Shown here one piece after another: positions 1 through 6,791 of a stretch of DNA of 35,914 bases. Under the pieces are notes generated by a model. It saw only the letters and a program-made list of their open reading frames with translations. It was not told where the DNA came from and did not search any database. The translations under genes and the position numbers were made by a program. The stretch is from Rhodospirillales bacterium (GTDB lineage: Bacteria > Pseudomonadota > Alphaproteobacteria > BOG-932 > Roseiterribacteraceae), in NCBI GenBank assembly GCA_028291365.1, contig JAQGIE010000264.1:1-35914 (forward strand). Reading direction: 5' to 3'. Numbering within the stretch: position 1 is the first letter of the stretch; each line of letters starts with the position of its first letter.

Positions 1-87
1 GTCTATGAAGTGAAGGTCGCCAACGGCGACAAGACCCAGAAGGTCCAGGTCGACGTCAATACGGGCAAGATCGCCAGCAGCAAGTAA
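1..87 (+). CDS. PepSY-like domain protein, C-terminal fragment
   Basis: Only the last 28 codons are present; the 5' part lies outside the window. The visible peptide reads VYEVKVANGDKTQ followed by VQVDVNTGKIASSK and a TAA stop. The pattern of beta-strand, short turn, 'V(D)xxTGKI' and end is that of a PepSY domain C-terminus. PepSY proteins are small periplasmic proteins, thought to inhibit proteases or bind ligands, and in alphaproteobacteria they often sit beside an OmpR-type two-component system, as here (942-3098). It is followed by a strong hairpin, so it is probably transcribed separately from the PAP2 gene. The domain call rests on a short stretch and is moderate. Confidence 0.6.
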   Translation, partial: VYEVKVANGDKTQKVQVDVNTGKIASSK

Positions 88-101
88 ACCCAGACGGTTC
101 G

Positions 102-140
102 TGCGCCGGTGCATCTTCGAGGCACCGGCGCATCCGTTTT
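102..140 (+). terminator. Intrinsic terminator after the PepSY-like gene
   Basis: A perfect 11-bp stem (TGCGCCGGTGC at 102-112 with GCACCGGCGCA at 122-132) and a 9-nt loop are followed by TCCGTTTT. It lies 14 nt after the stop codon of the PepSY-like gene and separates it from the PAP2 gene. Confidence 0.8.
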
Positions 141-213
141 CGCCGGCCGGCGGCGGGGATGAGGGACGGGGTATGTTGATTCAACCGCCGTCCAGCATGC
201 GCTAGGCTGCGGA

Positions 214-906
214 ATGATTTCCGCCCGCTTCATCCCGCGCGAGCCGTTGCTGCTCACCGCGATGGGCATTCTCACCGGCGCGCTGGTGTTGTTCCTGCGT
301 CTCGCCGACGAGGTTGCGGAAGGCGAAACCCGCGCCTTCGATTTCGCCGTCCTGCGGGCATTTCGCGACCCTGCCGATCCATCACGTCCGATCGGCCCAC
401 CCTGGCTGCAGGACATGGCCCGGGACTTCACCGCGCTGGGCAGCACCGGCGTGTTGAGCTTCGTGGCGCTGGCCGCGATTGCGGCGCTGTTGCTGGCCAA
501 ACAACATCGCGCGGCGCTGACCACCGGCATCGCGATCGGGACCGGCACGATCCTGAGCAGCCAGCTCAAATATGCGTTCGAACGCGGACGGCCCGAATGG
601 GCGGCGCATGCCCCTTATGTCGATTCCTACAGCTTCCCCAGCGGCCATGCGATGATGAGCGCCATCGTGTTCCTGACCTTGGGCGCGCTGCTGGCGCAGC
701 GGCGCAAGGAACGGCGGCTCAAGCTGTTCATTCTGGGGATCGCAATCCTGCTTGCCCTGGTCGTCGGCATCACCCGCATCTATCTCGGTGTGCACTGGCC
801 GACCGACGTGATCGCCGGCTGGACGGCGGGTAGTTTCTGGGCGTTGCTGTGCTGGCTCGTCGCCGATCGGCTGGCGCGGCACCGCGCCATTGAGTCGCCG
901 AGCTGA
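214..906 (+). CDS. PAP2-family membrane phosphatase
   Basis: A 230-residue integral membrane protein of the type-2 phosphatidic acid phosphatase superfamily, which removes phosphate from lipid phosphates (phosphatidate, undecaprenyl diphosphate or lipid A) at the membrane. All three signature motifs are visible: K119-x6-R126-P127, P142-S-G-H145, and R188-x5-H194-x3-D198 in 'TRIYLGVHWPTD'. Hydrophobic segments lie near residues 13-30, 80-96, 100-118, 148-162, 170-188 and 203-218. The gene starts at an ATG with only a weak ribosome site and ends 35 nt before a response regulator, so it may be the first gene of an operon with the two-component system. The substrate cannot be told from sequence; lipid A or undecaprenyl-PP phosphatase are both reasonable. 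Confidence 0.9.
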   Translation: MISARFIPREPLLLTAMGILTGALVLFLRLADEVAEGETRAFDFAVLRAFRDPADPSRPIGPPWLQDMARDFTALGSTGVLSFVALAAIAALLLAKQHRAALTTGIAIGTGTILSSQLKYAFERGRPEWAAHAPYVDSYSFPSGHAMMSAIVFLTLGALLAQRRKERRLKLFILGIAILLALVVGITRIYLGVHWPTDVIAGWTAGSFWALLCWLVADRLARHRAIESPS

Positions 907-941
907 ACAATTCATCTCTTTGTCAGGATCCAGATCCGACC

Positions 942-1727
942 ATGCCGGGCATGAACCCGTCTTTCCTGCTGCCGCGTGCCGACCGGCCGACACCGGTCCC
1001 TGCCCCGGGCCTCAAAACGCAGCACGATCATGTCGACGAGATCGCGATCGCGTTGCCGATCTTCGTCGTCGAAGACGATCCCAGCCTGACCGAGCTTCTG
1101 CGCTCGCGCCTGACCGAGTTGGGCTTCACCACCGAAGCCACCGCCAGCGGGCACGCCGCGCTGTCGCGGCTCGCGGTCGGGTCGTGTGCGCTGGTGATCC
1201 TCGATCTCGGCCTGCCGGACCTTGACGGTGCCGCGTTGCTGGCGGTGCTGCGTGCGCGTGGCGACGCGACGCCGGTGATCGTCCTGACTGCGCGCGATGC
1301 GATCGAGGAGCGCGTTGCCGCGCTCGCGGCCGGCGCCGACGACTATGTCACCAAGCCGTTCGAAACCGACGAGCTGGTGGCGCGCATCCGCGCCGTGCTG
1401 CGCCGGCACGACGCGCATGCCAAGGATACGTTGCGGCTGGGCGGCATCCAGCTCGAACGCCCCGGCGGGGAGGTCTTCGTGCGCGGGCGCCGGCTGCAGA
1501 TGGCGCCGCGCGAAGCGTCGCTGCTCGAAGTGCTGCTGAGCGGCGCGCGCCGCGTGCTCTATCGCGAGGCGATGATGCAGGCCGTGTTCGGCGACGACGA
1601 AGCCGGCTTCAACGCGCTCGAAGCTTTGGTATCGCGTCTGCGCAAGCGTCTGGCCGAGGTCGACGCCGGCATCGTCATCCACACGGTGCGCGGTGTCGGG
1701 TATCTCGCCACCGATGACATTGACTGA
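942..1727 (+). CDS. OmpR/PmrA-type two-component response regulator
   Basis: A 261-residue cytoplasmic transcription factor. The receiver domain covers about residues 39-153, with acidic pocket D45/D46, phospho-acceptor D88 (ILDLGLPD), T116 and K138 (TKPF). The winged-helix DNA-binding domain covers about 162-257 and ends in 'VSRLRKRL...VRGVGYL', typical of OmpR/PhoB regulators; the overall style is QseB/PmrA-like. About 38 residues precede the receiver domain, which is longer than usual. The alternative ATG at 951 or a TTG near 1053 could be the true start, and the ribosome site before 942 is poor. The histidine kinase gene begins 12 nt downstream, so the two are co-transcribed and presumably a cognate pair. 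Confidence 0.93.
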   Translation: MPGMNPSFLLPRADRPTPVPAPGLKTQHDHVDEIAIALPIFVVEDDPSLTELLRSRLTELGFTTEATASGHAALSRLAVGSCALVILDLGLPDLDGAALLAVLRARGDATPVIVLTARDAIEERVAALAAGADDYVTKPFETDELVARIRAVLRRHDAHAKDTLRLGGIQLERPGGEVFVRGRRLQMAPREASLLEVLLSGARRVLYREAMMQAVFGDDEAGFNALEALVSRLRKRLAEVDAGIVIHTVRGVGYLATDDID

Positions 1728-1739
1728 GGGCGATATCGA

Positions 1740-3098
1740 ATGACCGGTGCCCGTTCGATCGGACGCCGTCTGGTCCGCGATCTGGCAATCGTCTACGGCC
1801 TGACCCTGTCGCTGTCGGTGGCGGCGTTCATGGCGATGGTCTGGCGCGGCGGCAATGTCGAAGCCGACCGCGACCAGGGCCGGATCACCAACATCATCAC
1901 CGCCGCGCTTGCGCGTGACGACGAGGGCACGTTGCGCCTCGGCGACACCGACGAGCTGAAGGACTTCCGCGCCGGCAACCCTGAATTTCGCGTGCTGGTG
2001 ATCGACGCCGCGGACGGCACGCCCGCCATCGGTTCGTCGCCCGGCCTGATGTCGCTCGCCGAGCGCGGTTTGCGCGAAGTGGAATATGGCGAACTTGACG
2101 TGCCGCAACCGGGGCGCGGCCTGACCACCGCCGTCCTGATCACCGCCGAGACCAAGGTCGGACGCGTGCGCATCGTCACGATCGGCGCGCACCATCAGCT
2201 TTACGATGTGCTGCATTGGATCTGGGCCGAGCTTGAAAACGAACTTCTGCCGCTGCTGGTGCCGCTGATCGTGGGATCGCTGGGGCTGGCGCCGTGGATC
2301 GTGCGGCGCGGACTGCGCCCGCTGACGCGGCTCGAACGTGAGGCGGAAGCGATCACGCCGACCAATCTCGAACAGCGCCTCGACGCCGGCGCCGCGCCCG
2401 ACGAGGTGCGCGGCCTGATCCACGCGGTCAACGCCGCGCTCGAACGCGTCGACAGGGGGTTTCGTACCCAGCGCCGCTTCATCGCCAATGCCGCGCACGA
2501 GCTGCGCACGCCGATCGCGGTGCTGCGCGCGCGGCTGGACCAGATCGCGCAGCCGCGTCTCGCCGCCGAGCTGAAACACGATCTGCGGCGCATGACCATT
2601 CTGGTCGATCAGCTTCTGTCGCTGGCGCGGCTGCAGACGCAGCAGCAACCGCTGCAACGGCTGGAGCTGGTCGAGCTGGCACGCGGCGTCGTCGCCGAAC
2701 TGGCACCCCTGGCGCTGGCGCGCGGTTCGCAGATCTCGCTCGACGCGGACGATGTGCCGATCTTCGTCGCCGGCAGCGAAGACGGGCTGGCCGCCGCGCT
2801 GCGCAACGTCGTCGACAATGCGCTGCGCCATGCCGGCGCCGGCGGCTCGGTCGAAGTCACCGTCGATCGCGCCGGCCACATCGACGTACGCGACACCGGC
2901 CCCGGCGTCAGCGAGGCCGATCGCGCGCGCATCTTCGAGCCGTTCGAGCGCGGCCTGAGCCCGGTGGGCACCGGATCGGGGCTGGGCCTCGCCATCGCGC
3001 GCGAAGTGCTGGCCCTGCATCAGGGCGCGATCGAGGTCGAGAATCTCGAGGGCGGCGGCGCGGTGTTCCACATCACCCTGCCGACGCTGGCGGCGTAA
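1740..3098 (+). CDS. Sensor histidine kinase (cognate of the upstream regulator)
   Basis: A 452-residue inner-membrane kinase. Transmembrane segments lie at about 14-34 and 168-188 and flank a periplasmic sensor region of about 130 residues that I cannot assign to a known sensor fold. A HAMP-like linker follows ('RPLTRLEREAEAI', about 193-240). The HisKA dimerization helix carries the phospho-histidine H253 in AAHELRTP. The ATPase domain has an N box (NVVDN 356-360), a G1 box (D385-T-G-P-G389), an F box (IFEPFERG) and a G2 box (GSGLGLA at 412). Start ATG 1740 has GAGGG eight bases upstream. It ends at a hairpin shared with the convergent TonB receptor gene. The signal is unknown; the neighbouring PAP2 and PepSY genes suggest envelope state. 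Confidence 0.94.
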   Translation: MTGARSIGRRLVRDLAIVYGLTLSLSVAAFMAMVWRGGNVEADRDQGRITNIITAALARDDEGTLRLGDTDELKDFRAGNPEFRVLVIDAADGTPAIGSSPGLMSLAERGLREVEYGELDVPQPGRGLTTAVLITAETKVGRVRIVTIGAHHQLYDVLHWIWAELENELLPLLVPLIVGSLGLAPWIVRRGLRPLTRLEREAEAITPTNLEQRLDAGAAPDEVRGLIHAVNAALERVDRGFRTQRRFIANAAHELRTPIAVLRARLDQIAQPRLAAELKHDLRRMTILVDQLLSLARLQTQQQPLQRLELVELARGVVAELAPLALARGSQISLDADDVPIFVAGSEDGLAAALRNVVDNALRHAGAGGSVEVTVDRAGHIDVRDTGPGVSEADRARIFEPFERGLSPVGTGSGLGLAIAREVLALHQGAIEVENLEGGGAVFHITLPTLAA

Positions 3099-3100
3099 AG

Positions 3101-3127
3101 GCCGGCGGCGAACGATCCGCCGCCGGC
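3101..3127. terminator. Shared hairpin between convergent genes
   Basis: A perfect 10-bp stem (GCCGGCGGCG at 3101-3110, CGCCGCCGGC at 3118-3127) with a 7-nt loop fills the 38-bp gap between the stop codons of the histidine kinase (+) and the TonB receptor (-). There is no T-tract on either side, so termination is inferred from stem strength and position. Confidence 0.6.
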
Positions 3128-3136
3128 GACCCGTGT

Positions 3137-5347
3137 TCAGAAGTTGACGCGGAACTGCACGCCGATCAGGCGGGGGTCGTTCACCATCGCGGTGAGGTTG
3201 TTGAAGTCGATCGCGCTGACGGGCCGGATCTGGTCCAGCAGGTTGCGCACGAAGAAGGCTGCTTCGTAATTCCTCGTATAGGATTTGTAGCCGAGGCGGA
3301 TGCCGCCTTCGACCAGCGCCTTGCCGCGGAATTCCTTCGCTTCATAGAGGAAGAAATTGACCTCGCTGCGATAGGCCCAATCGGTAAAGGCGAATACTTC
3401 GCCCGACGAACCGACGGGGACCGCGTAGCGCGCCGTCACGTTCCAGATCCATTGCGGTGCTTGCGGCAGCGGGTTGCCGTCGATCAGCGCGCGGCCCGCC
3501 GCGTTCAGCGGGTCGGTGACGGTGCAACCGCCGCCGCACGGATCGACCGACAGGCCGGGCGATTTGATCTCGGTGTAGTTGTAGCTGAGCCCCGCGGTCA
3601 GATTCAGGTGCTCGACCGGGGCGGTTTCGAACTCGACTTCGAATCCATACCCGAGCGCCTTGTCGGCGTTCAGCAGACGCGCCGAATTGTCGGCGCCGCC
3701 GACCGCGGTCAGCTGGATGTTGCGCGTGATGGCGTAGTAGCCGGTGAGATCGAGATGCGCCTTGTTGTTGAACAAGGCGGTCTTCACGCCCGCCTCGTAC
3801 GAAGTCGTCGTCTGCGACTTGGCGGTCGAGATCGTGTTGCCGAAGCCGACGCGATCCTGGATTGCCGGGCCGAGATACCCGCTCGCCACGCGCGCGAACA
3901 GGCTGACGTCGCGATTGGCCTTGTACGTCGCGCTGGCGTCCCACGAGACTTTGTCGTCATTGACCTTGGTGGTCGCGAGCAGCCTGCCCAGCCCGACGCT
4001 GTTCTGTTCGCGGTTGGTCAGGTTGGTCTTGTCGTCGCTGGAAAAGCGCAGCCCGCCGCGAAAGGTCAGCTGGTCGCTGAGTTCGTATTCGGCCGAGGCG
4101 AAAATCGCCTTGGTCTCGTTCTCGTCCTTGTGCGCGACTGTGTCGGTGATGCGGCCGCTGAAATCGTAGCTCAGCTCGCTGATATAGAGATCCTCGTGGA
4201 AGTAATAGGCGCCGAGCTGAAAGCGGAACTTGCCGATCGGATCGAAGGCGAGGCGCAGCTCCTGGCTGAATTCGCGCGGCACGGCGCCGGTCGAAGTCTC
4301 GACCGGGAACGGGATGAAGCCCGGACCGAAAGGCGGCGCAAAGGACGCGCCGAAACCGCCGTCGATGTCGCCGCGGCTGAACGTGTTGGAGCGTTCGTAG
4401 CCGGTGACCGAATGCAGGGTCGCGCCCGCGAATTTGTACTGCATGCGCAGGTTGACGCCGTAGCTGTTCAGCGTCTGCTGGTTGTCGCCGTCCTGCGCCA
4501 CCTTGTCGACGTCGAATCCGTCGACGAAATCGTTGGTGCCCTTCTTCACGATGTTGGCGCGGAAGACGCGGGCCGTTCCGTCCAGGATGCGGCCGTGCAC
4601 GTTCAGCAGCGCGTCGAACTTGTCCGTCGTATAGAGCAGCTGAATGCGGCCGGCTGAATCGTCGTAACCTTCGAGGTCGCGCCGGTACCTGGTCGCCGGA
4701 TTGGTGTTGTGGACGAAGTCGTCGCGATGCTGCTGCAGGCCCGAAATGCGGAACCGCAGCACGTCCGAAATCGGACCGCCGACGGCGCCCTCGCTGTTGA
4801 TCGTATTGTCGGTGCCCCAGGACACGCTGCCATAGCCGCTGAACGTGTCGCCGGGCCGGTTCGAGTTGAGCGAGATCACGCCCGCCGGCGTGTTGCGGCC
4901 GAACAGCGTGCCTTGCGGTCCGCGCAGCACTTCGACGCTGGCGAGGTCGAATACCGGGAAGGATTTCAGCACCGGATTTTCGAGCACGACTTCGTCATAG
5001 ACGACCGAGACCGGTTGGGCCGCGTTGGGATCGAAGTCGGTGTTGCCGAGGCCGCGAATATAGAAGCGCGGGAAGGTGCGGCCGAACGACGATTCGACCA
5101 GCAGGCTCGGCGTGCGCGCCGACAAAAAGCGAATGTCGAGGCCGCTCGAATTCAGTACGTCGAGTTTCTCGCCCGAGATCGACGAGACCGCCACCGGCAC
5201 ATCGATGGAGCGCTCGGCGCGGCGCGACGCGGTGACGAGGACTTCTTCGAGCGCGGGCGCGGTTTGCGCCGCGCCTGGTTCAACCCAGCCGATCGAAAAG
5301 ACGGTGCCGGCCAACGCGGCGCAGCCAGCTTGCAGGCGACGACTCAT
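3137..5347 (-). CDS. TonB-dependent outer-membrane receptor
   Basis: A 736-residue outer-membrane active transporter that would take up a siderophore or other ligand using TonB-ExbBD energy. A signal peptide (about 1-28, ending GAAQ) is followed by a TonB box EEVLVTA at 34-40 and a plug domain to about residue 165, with the hallmark VEVLRGPQGTLFGRNT and a conserved YIRGLG. The rest is a 22-strand-type barrel rich in alternating aromatic strands, ending in the classic C-terminal phenylalanine (FRVNF). ATG 5347 has a G-rich ribosome site (GGTTGGGGGG) just upstream. The length is usual for the family. No adjacent gene reveals the substrate, and the sequence style matches the large sphingomonad/caulobacter receptor families. 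Confidence 0.95.
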   Translation of the reverse strand: MSRRLQAGCAALAGTVFSIGWVEPGAAQTAPALEEVLVTASRRAERSIDVPVAVSSISGEKLDVLNSSGLDIRFLSARTPSLLVESSFGRTFPRFYIRGLGNTDFDPNAAQPVSVVYDEVVLENPVLKSFPVFDLASVEVLRGPQGTLFGRNTPAGVISLNSNRPGDTFSGYGSVSWGTDNTINSEGAVGGPISDVLRFRISGLQQHRDDFVHNTNPATRYRRDLEGYDDSAGRIQLLYTTDKFDALLNVHGRILDGTARVFRANIVKKGTNDFVDGFDVDKVAQDGDNQQTLNSYGVNLRMQYKFAGATLHSVTGYERSNTFSRGDIDGGFGASFAPPFGPGFIPFPVETSTGAVPREFSQELRLAFDPIGKFRFQLGAYYFHEDLYISELSYDFSGRITDTVAHKDENETKAIFASAEYELSDQLTFRGGLRFSSDDKTNLTNREQNSVGLGRLLATTKVNDDKVSWDASATYKANRDVSLFARVASGYLGPAIQDRVGFGNTISTAKSQTTTSYEAGVKTALFNNKAHLDLTGYYAITRNIQLTAVGGADNSARLLNADKALGYGFEVEFETAPVEHLNLTAGLSYNYTEIKSPGLSVDPCGGGCTVTDPLNAAGRALIDGNPLPQAPQWIWNVTARYAVPVGSSGEVFAFTDWAYRSEVNFFLYEAKEFRGKALVEGGIRLGYKSYTRNYEAAFFVRNLLDQIRPVSAIDFNNLTAMVNDPRLIGVQFRVNF

Positions 5348-5540
5348 ACGGACCCCCCAACCTTTGAGTCCTCCCCCGGCCTCGTTGCCGTCCCCAGTTG
5401 GCCTGGGGTTCAGGAGTTGACCCTATCGGGGTGAAAGCGCCGCGACCGATGAAAATCGCCATCTTCAGGAAAAGGCGCCGCGCTGTGTTCCGGCGGCAAC
5501 GGCGCGCAGCGCACTGCAGGCGCGCATCGACGAAGTCGCG

Positions 5541-6398
5541 CTAGAACTCGCCGGCCGAGAAGCGGATGCGCGACGCAGCCGCCTGGAATGGGCCGGGTTT
5601 GTTGATTTTCGCCGGCGGTTTGGCCGCCGGCACGAATGCGCCCAGCGCAGTGATTTCCTGCGCCAGCTGCGCCGTCGCTGCAGGCGCCTTTGCCTGCAGC
5701 CGCTCGCGGCGCACGTCGAACCAGGCCTTGGTGGCGAGATAGAAGCCACGCGCATCCTGATATTCGGTCGGGTTCACGACGCGCGTGCCCTTGGCCGAGT
5801 CGTTGAATTCATGCGCCGCCTGGTCGAGCACGCCGCCGATCACGCGCACCTGCGAAGCTTCGTCGAGCGTCTCGCCTTTCGCTTCGGCGGCGTCGATCTG
5901 CGCCGTCACCGCGAGCTGCAGCGTGCGGATTTCGTCAAGCGGCGCCTTGCGCAGCGCCGCCGCGACGAGACGATCGAGCCCCTCTTTGAACGCCGGCGCG
6001 TTGCGCTTGGCGAGCTCGGCCTCGAGCCAGCCATAGAGTTCAGCCGAAGGATGCGCGAAATGTTGCGCGGCGGTTTCGCGATCGCCGCCGGCATAGAGTT
6101 CGAGCCCGACCGCGAGATGCCCGCGCGAAAGCAGCAGGCGCCCGACATATTGCTCGGGCGGCGACGAGAAGGCGAACGCGTCCTGATCGGTCCCGCCCTC
6201 GCCGCCTTCGCCGCCTTCGCTGCTCTCGCTGCCGCTGTCTTTGGTCTCCGCCGGCGGCTTCGCCACCGGCGCCTTGGCGGCCGGCGACGCCGCTACGGGG
6301 CCATGAACATGCGCCGTCTGGGCGATCGCGGCGTCGAGCGGCGCGACCAGCGCGAAGGAACTCATGCCGACCCAAAGCTTCAAGCGGCGCGTAGCCAT
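5541..6398 (-). CDS. Exported alpha-helical protein of unknown function
   Basis: A 285-residue protein I do not recognise. An N-terminal signal peptide (basic RRLK, hydrophobic stretch, cleavage near AIAQ-TA at 27) is followed by an Ala/Pro/Lys linker and an acidic Ser/Glu/Gly run (about 55-70, GGEGGEGG). The remaining 200 residues look helical and include 'RLLLSRGHLAVGLELY' (about 87-102) and 'HFAHPSAELYGWLEAELAKR'. The pattern GHLxVGxELY...HxxHPxxELY hints at a conserved periplasmic family. Start ATG 6398 gives the best signal peptide, but a terminator-like hairpin ends 1 nt before it. Met12 (6365) is the alternative, but that would leave a poor signal peptide. An AAATGAGAAT half-site resembling a Fur box lies just upstream (6431-6440), so an iron link is possible but unproven. 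Confidence 0.75.
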   Translation of the reverse strand: MATRRLKLWVGMSSFALVAPLDAAIAQTAHVHGPVAASPAAKAPVAKPPAETKDSGSESSEGGEGGEGGTDQDAFAFSSPPEQYVGRLLLSRGHLAVGLELYAGGDRETAAQHFAHPSAELYGWLEAELAKRNAPAFKEGLDRLVAAALRKAPLDEIRTLQLAVTAQIDAAEAKGETLDEASQVRVIGGVLDQAAHEFNDSAKGTRVVNPTEYQDARGFYLATKAWFDVRRERLQAKAPAATAQLAQEITALGAFVPAAKPPAKINKPGPFQAAASRIRFSAGEF

Positions 6399-6399
6399 G

Positions 6400-6428
6400 A
6401 AAAAACCCCGGCTGGTGAAGCCGAGGTT
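6400..6428 (-). terminator. Terminator-like hairpin directly before the 6398 start codon
   Basis: Read on the minus strand, AACCTCGGCT pairs with AGCCGGGGTT (10 bp including one G-U pair, loop TCACC) and runs into a T-tract of six, ending one base before ATG 6398. The G-U pair makes the hairpin better on the minus-strand RNA than on the plus-strand RNA. It either terminates a short upstream transcript or acts as an attenuator that also masks the only candidate ribosome site (GGGG). Confidence 0.65.
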
Positions 6429-6430
6429 CT

Positions 6431-6440
6431 AAATGAGAAT
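6431..6440. promoter_or_regulatory. Possible Fur-box half-site
   Basis: AAATGAGAAT matches one half of the classical Fur/Irr-type operator (TGAGAAT arm), but the second half (TGGTCGCA) is poor. It lies upstream of the exported protein gene starting at 6398, where a promoter would be expected. This is a weak suggestion only. Confidence 0.25.
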
Positions 6441-6478
6441 TGGTCGCAACCGCAAGACGGGGCAGCTGATTTCCCGGG

Positions 6479-6664
6479 TTATTTCAGCAAAAGGCTGCCT
6501 TTGAGCCAGAACTCGGCCTGGAGCCGCTCGAGCTGGGCGTGTTCGCTGAGGGAAGCGCGATGCGGCTCGCTGCGCAGCGAGCCTTCTCGGGCCCCGCCGA
6601 TACGGGCCACGTCGCGCCGATGCAGCGCCGGGTCGAATACAGATGGCAACTCGAGAACCCTCAC
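6479..6664 (-). CDS. Possible small protein, 61 residues
   Basis: This small reading frame starts at GTG 6664 and ends with TAA; no clear ribosome site precedes it. Codon use over most of its length is typical of real genes here (third positions largely G/C, e.g. CTC GAG CGG CTC CAG GCC GAG TTC TGG). The C-terminal half looks helical: HAQLERLQAEFWLKGSLLLK. It lies in the 393-bp space between tamB and the exported protein, bounded by two minus-strand terminators (6694-6714 and 6400-6428), which would make it a self-contained short transcript. No family is recognised. It could also be a chance frame. Confidence 0.3.
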   Translation of the reverse strand: MRVLELPSVFDPALHRRDVARIGGAREGSLRSEPHRASLSEHAQLERLQAEFWLKGSLLLK

Positions 6665-6693
6665 ATTGGAAGTGTGCGATTACTCCGACGGCT

Positions 6694-6714
6694 AAAACGT
6701 GGCACGCAGCCACG
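6694..6714 (-). terminator. Intrinsic terminator after tamB
   Basis: On the minus strand CGTGGC-TGCGT-GCCACG forms a 6-bp stem followed at once by TTTT. It lies about 78 nt beyond the tamB stop codon and in the right direction. Confidence 0.6.
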
Positions 6715-6791
6715 GGTTCCGCAGGTGCAGAGTGCCGCACCCCAACGGCCGGCCTGCGTTTACAACCGGCGATGCCGACCTGGCGCGGGTT

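Noticed and set aside
912-3071. Very long open frame on the minus strand opposite the two-component genes
   Set aside because: It is a GC-rich shadow: Arg/Gln/Asp-rich with no domain, and it runs opposite two clearly real genes.
3452-4657. Long plus-strand frame opposite the TonB receptor
   Set aside because: Composition is repetitive Val/Gly/Arg/Asp with no motifs; the receptor on the other strand is certain.
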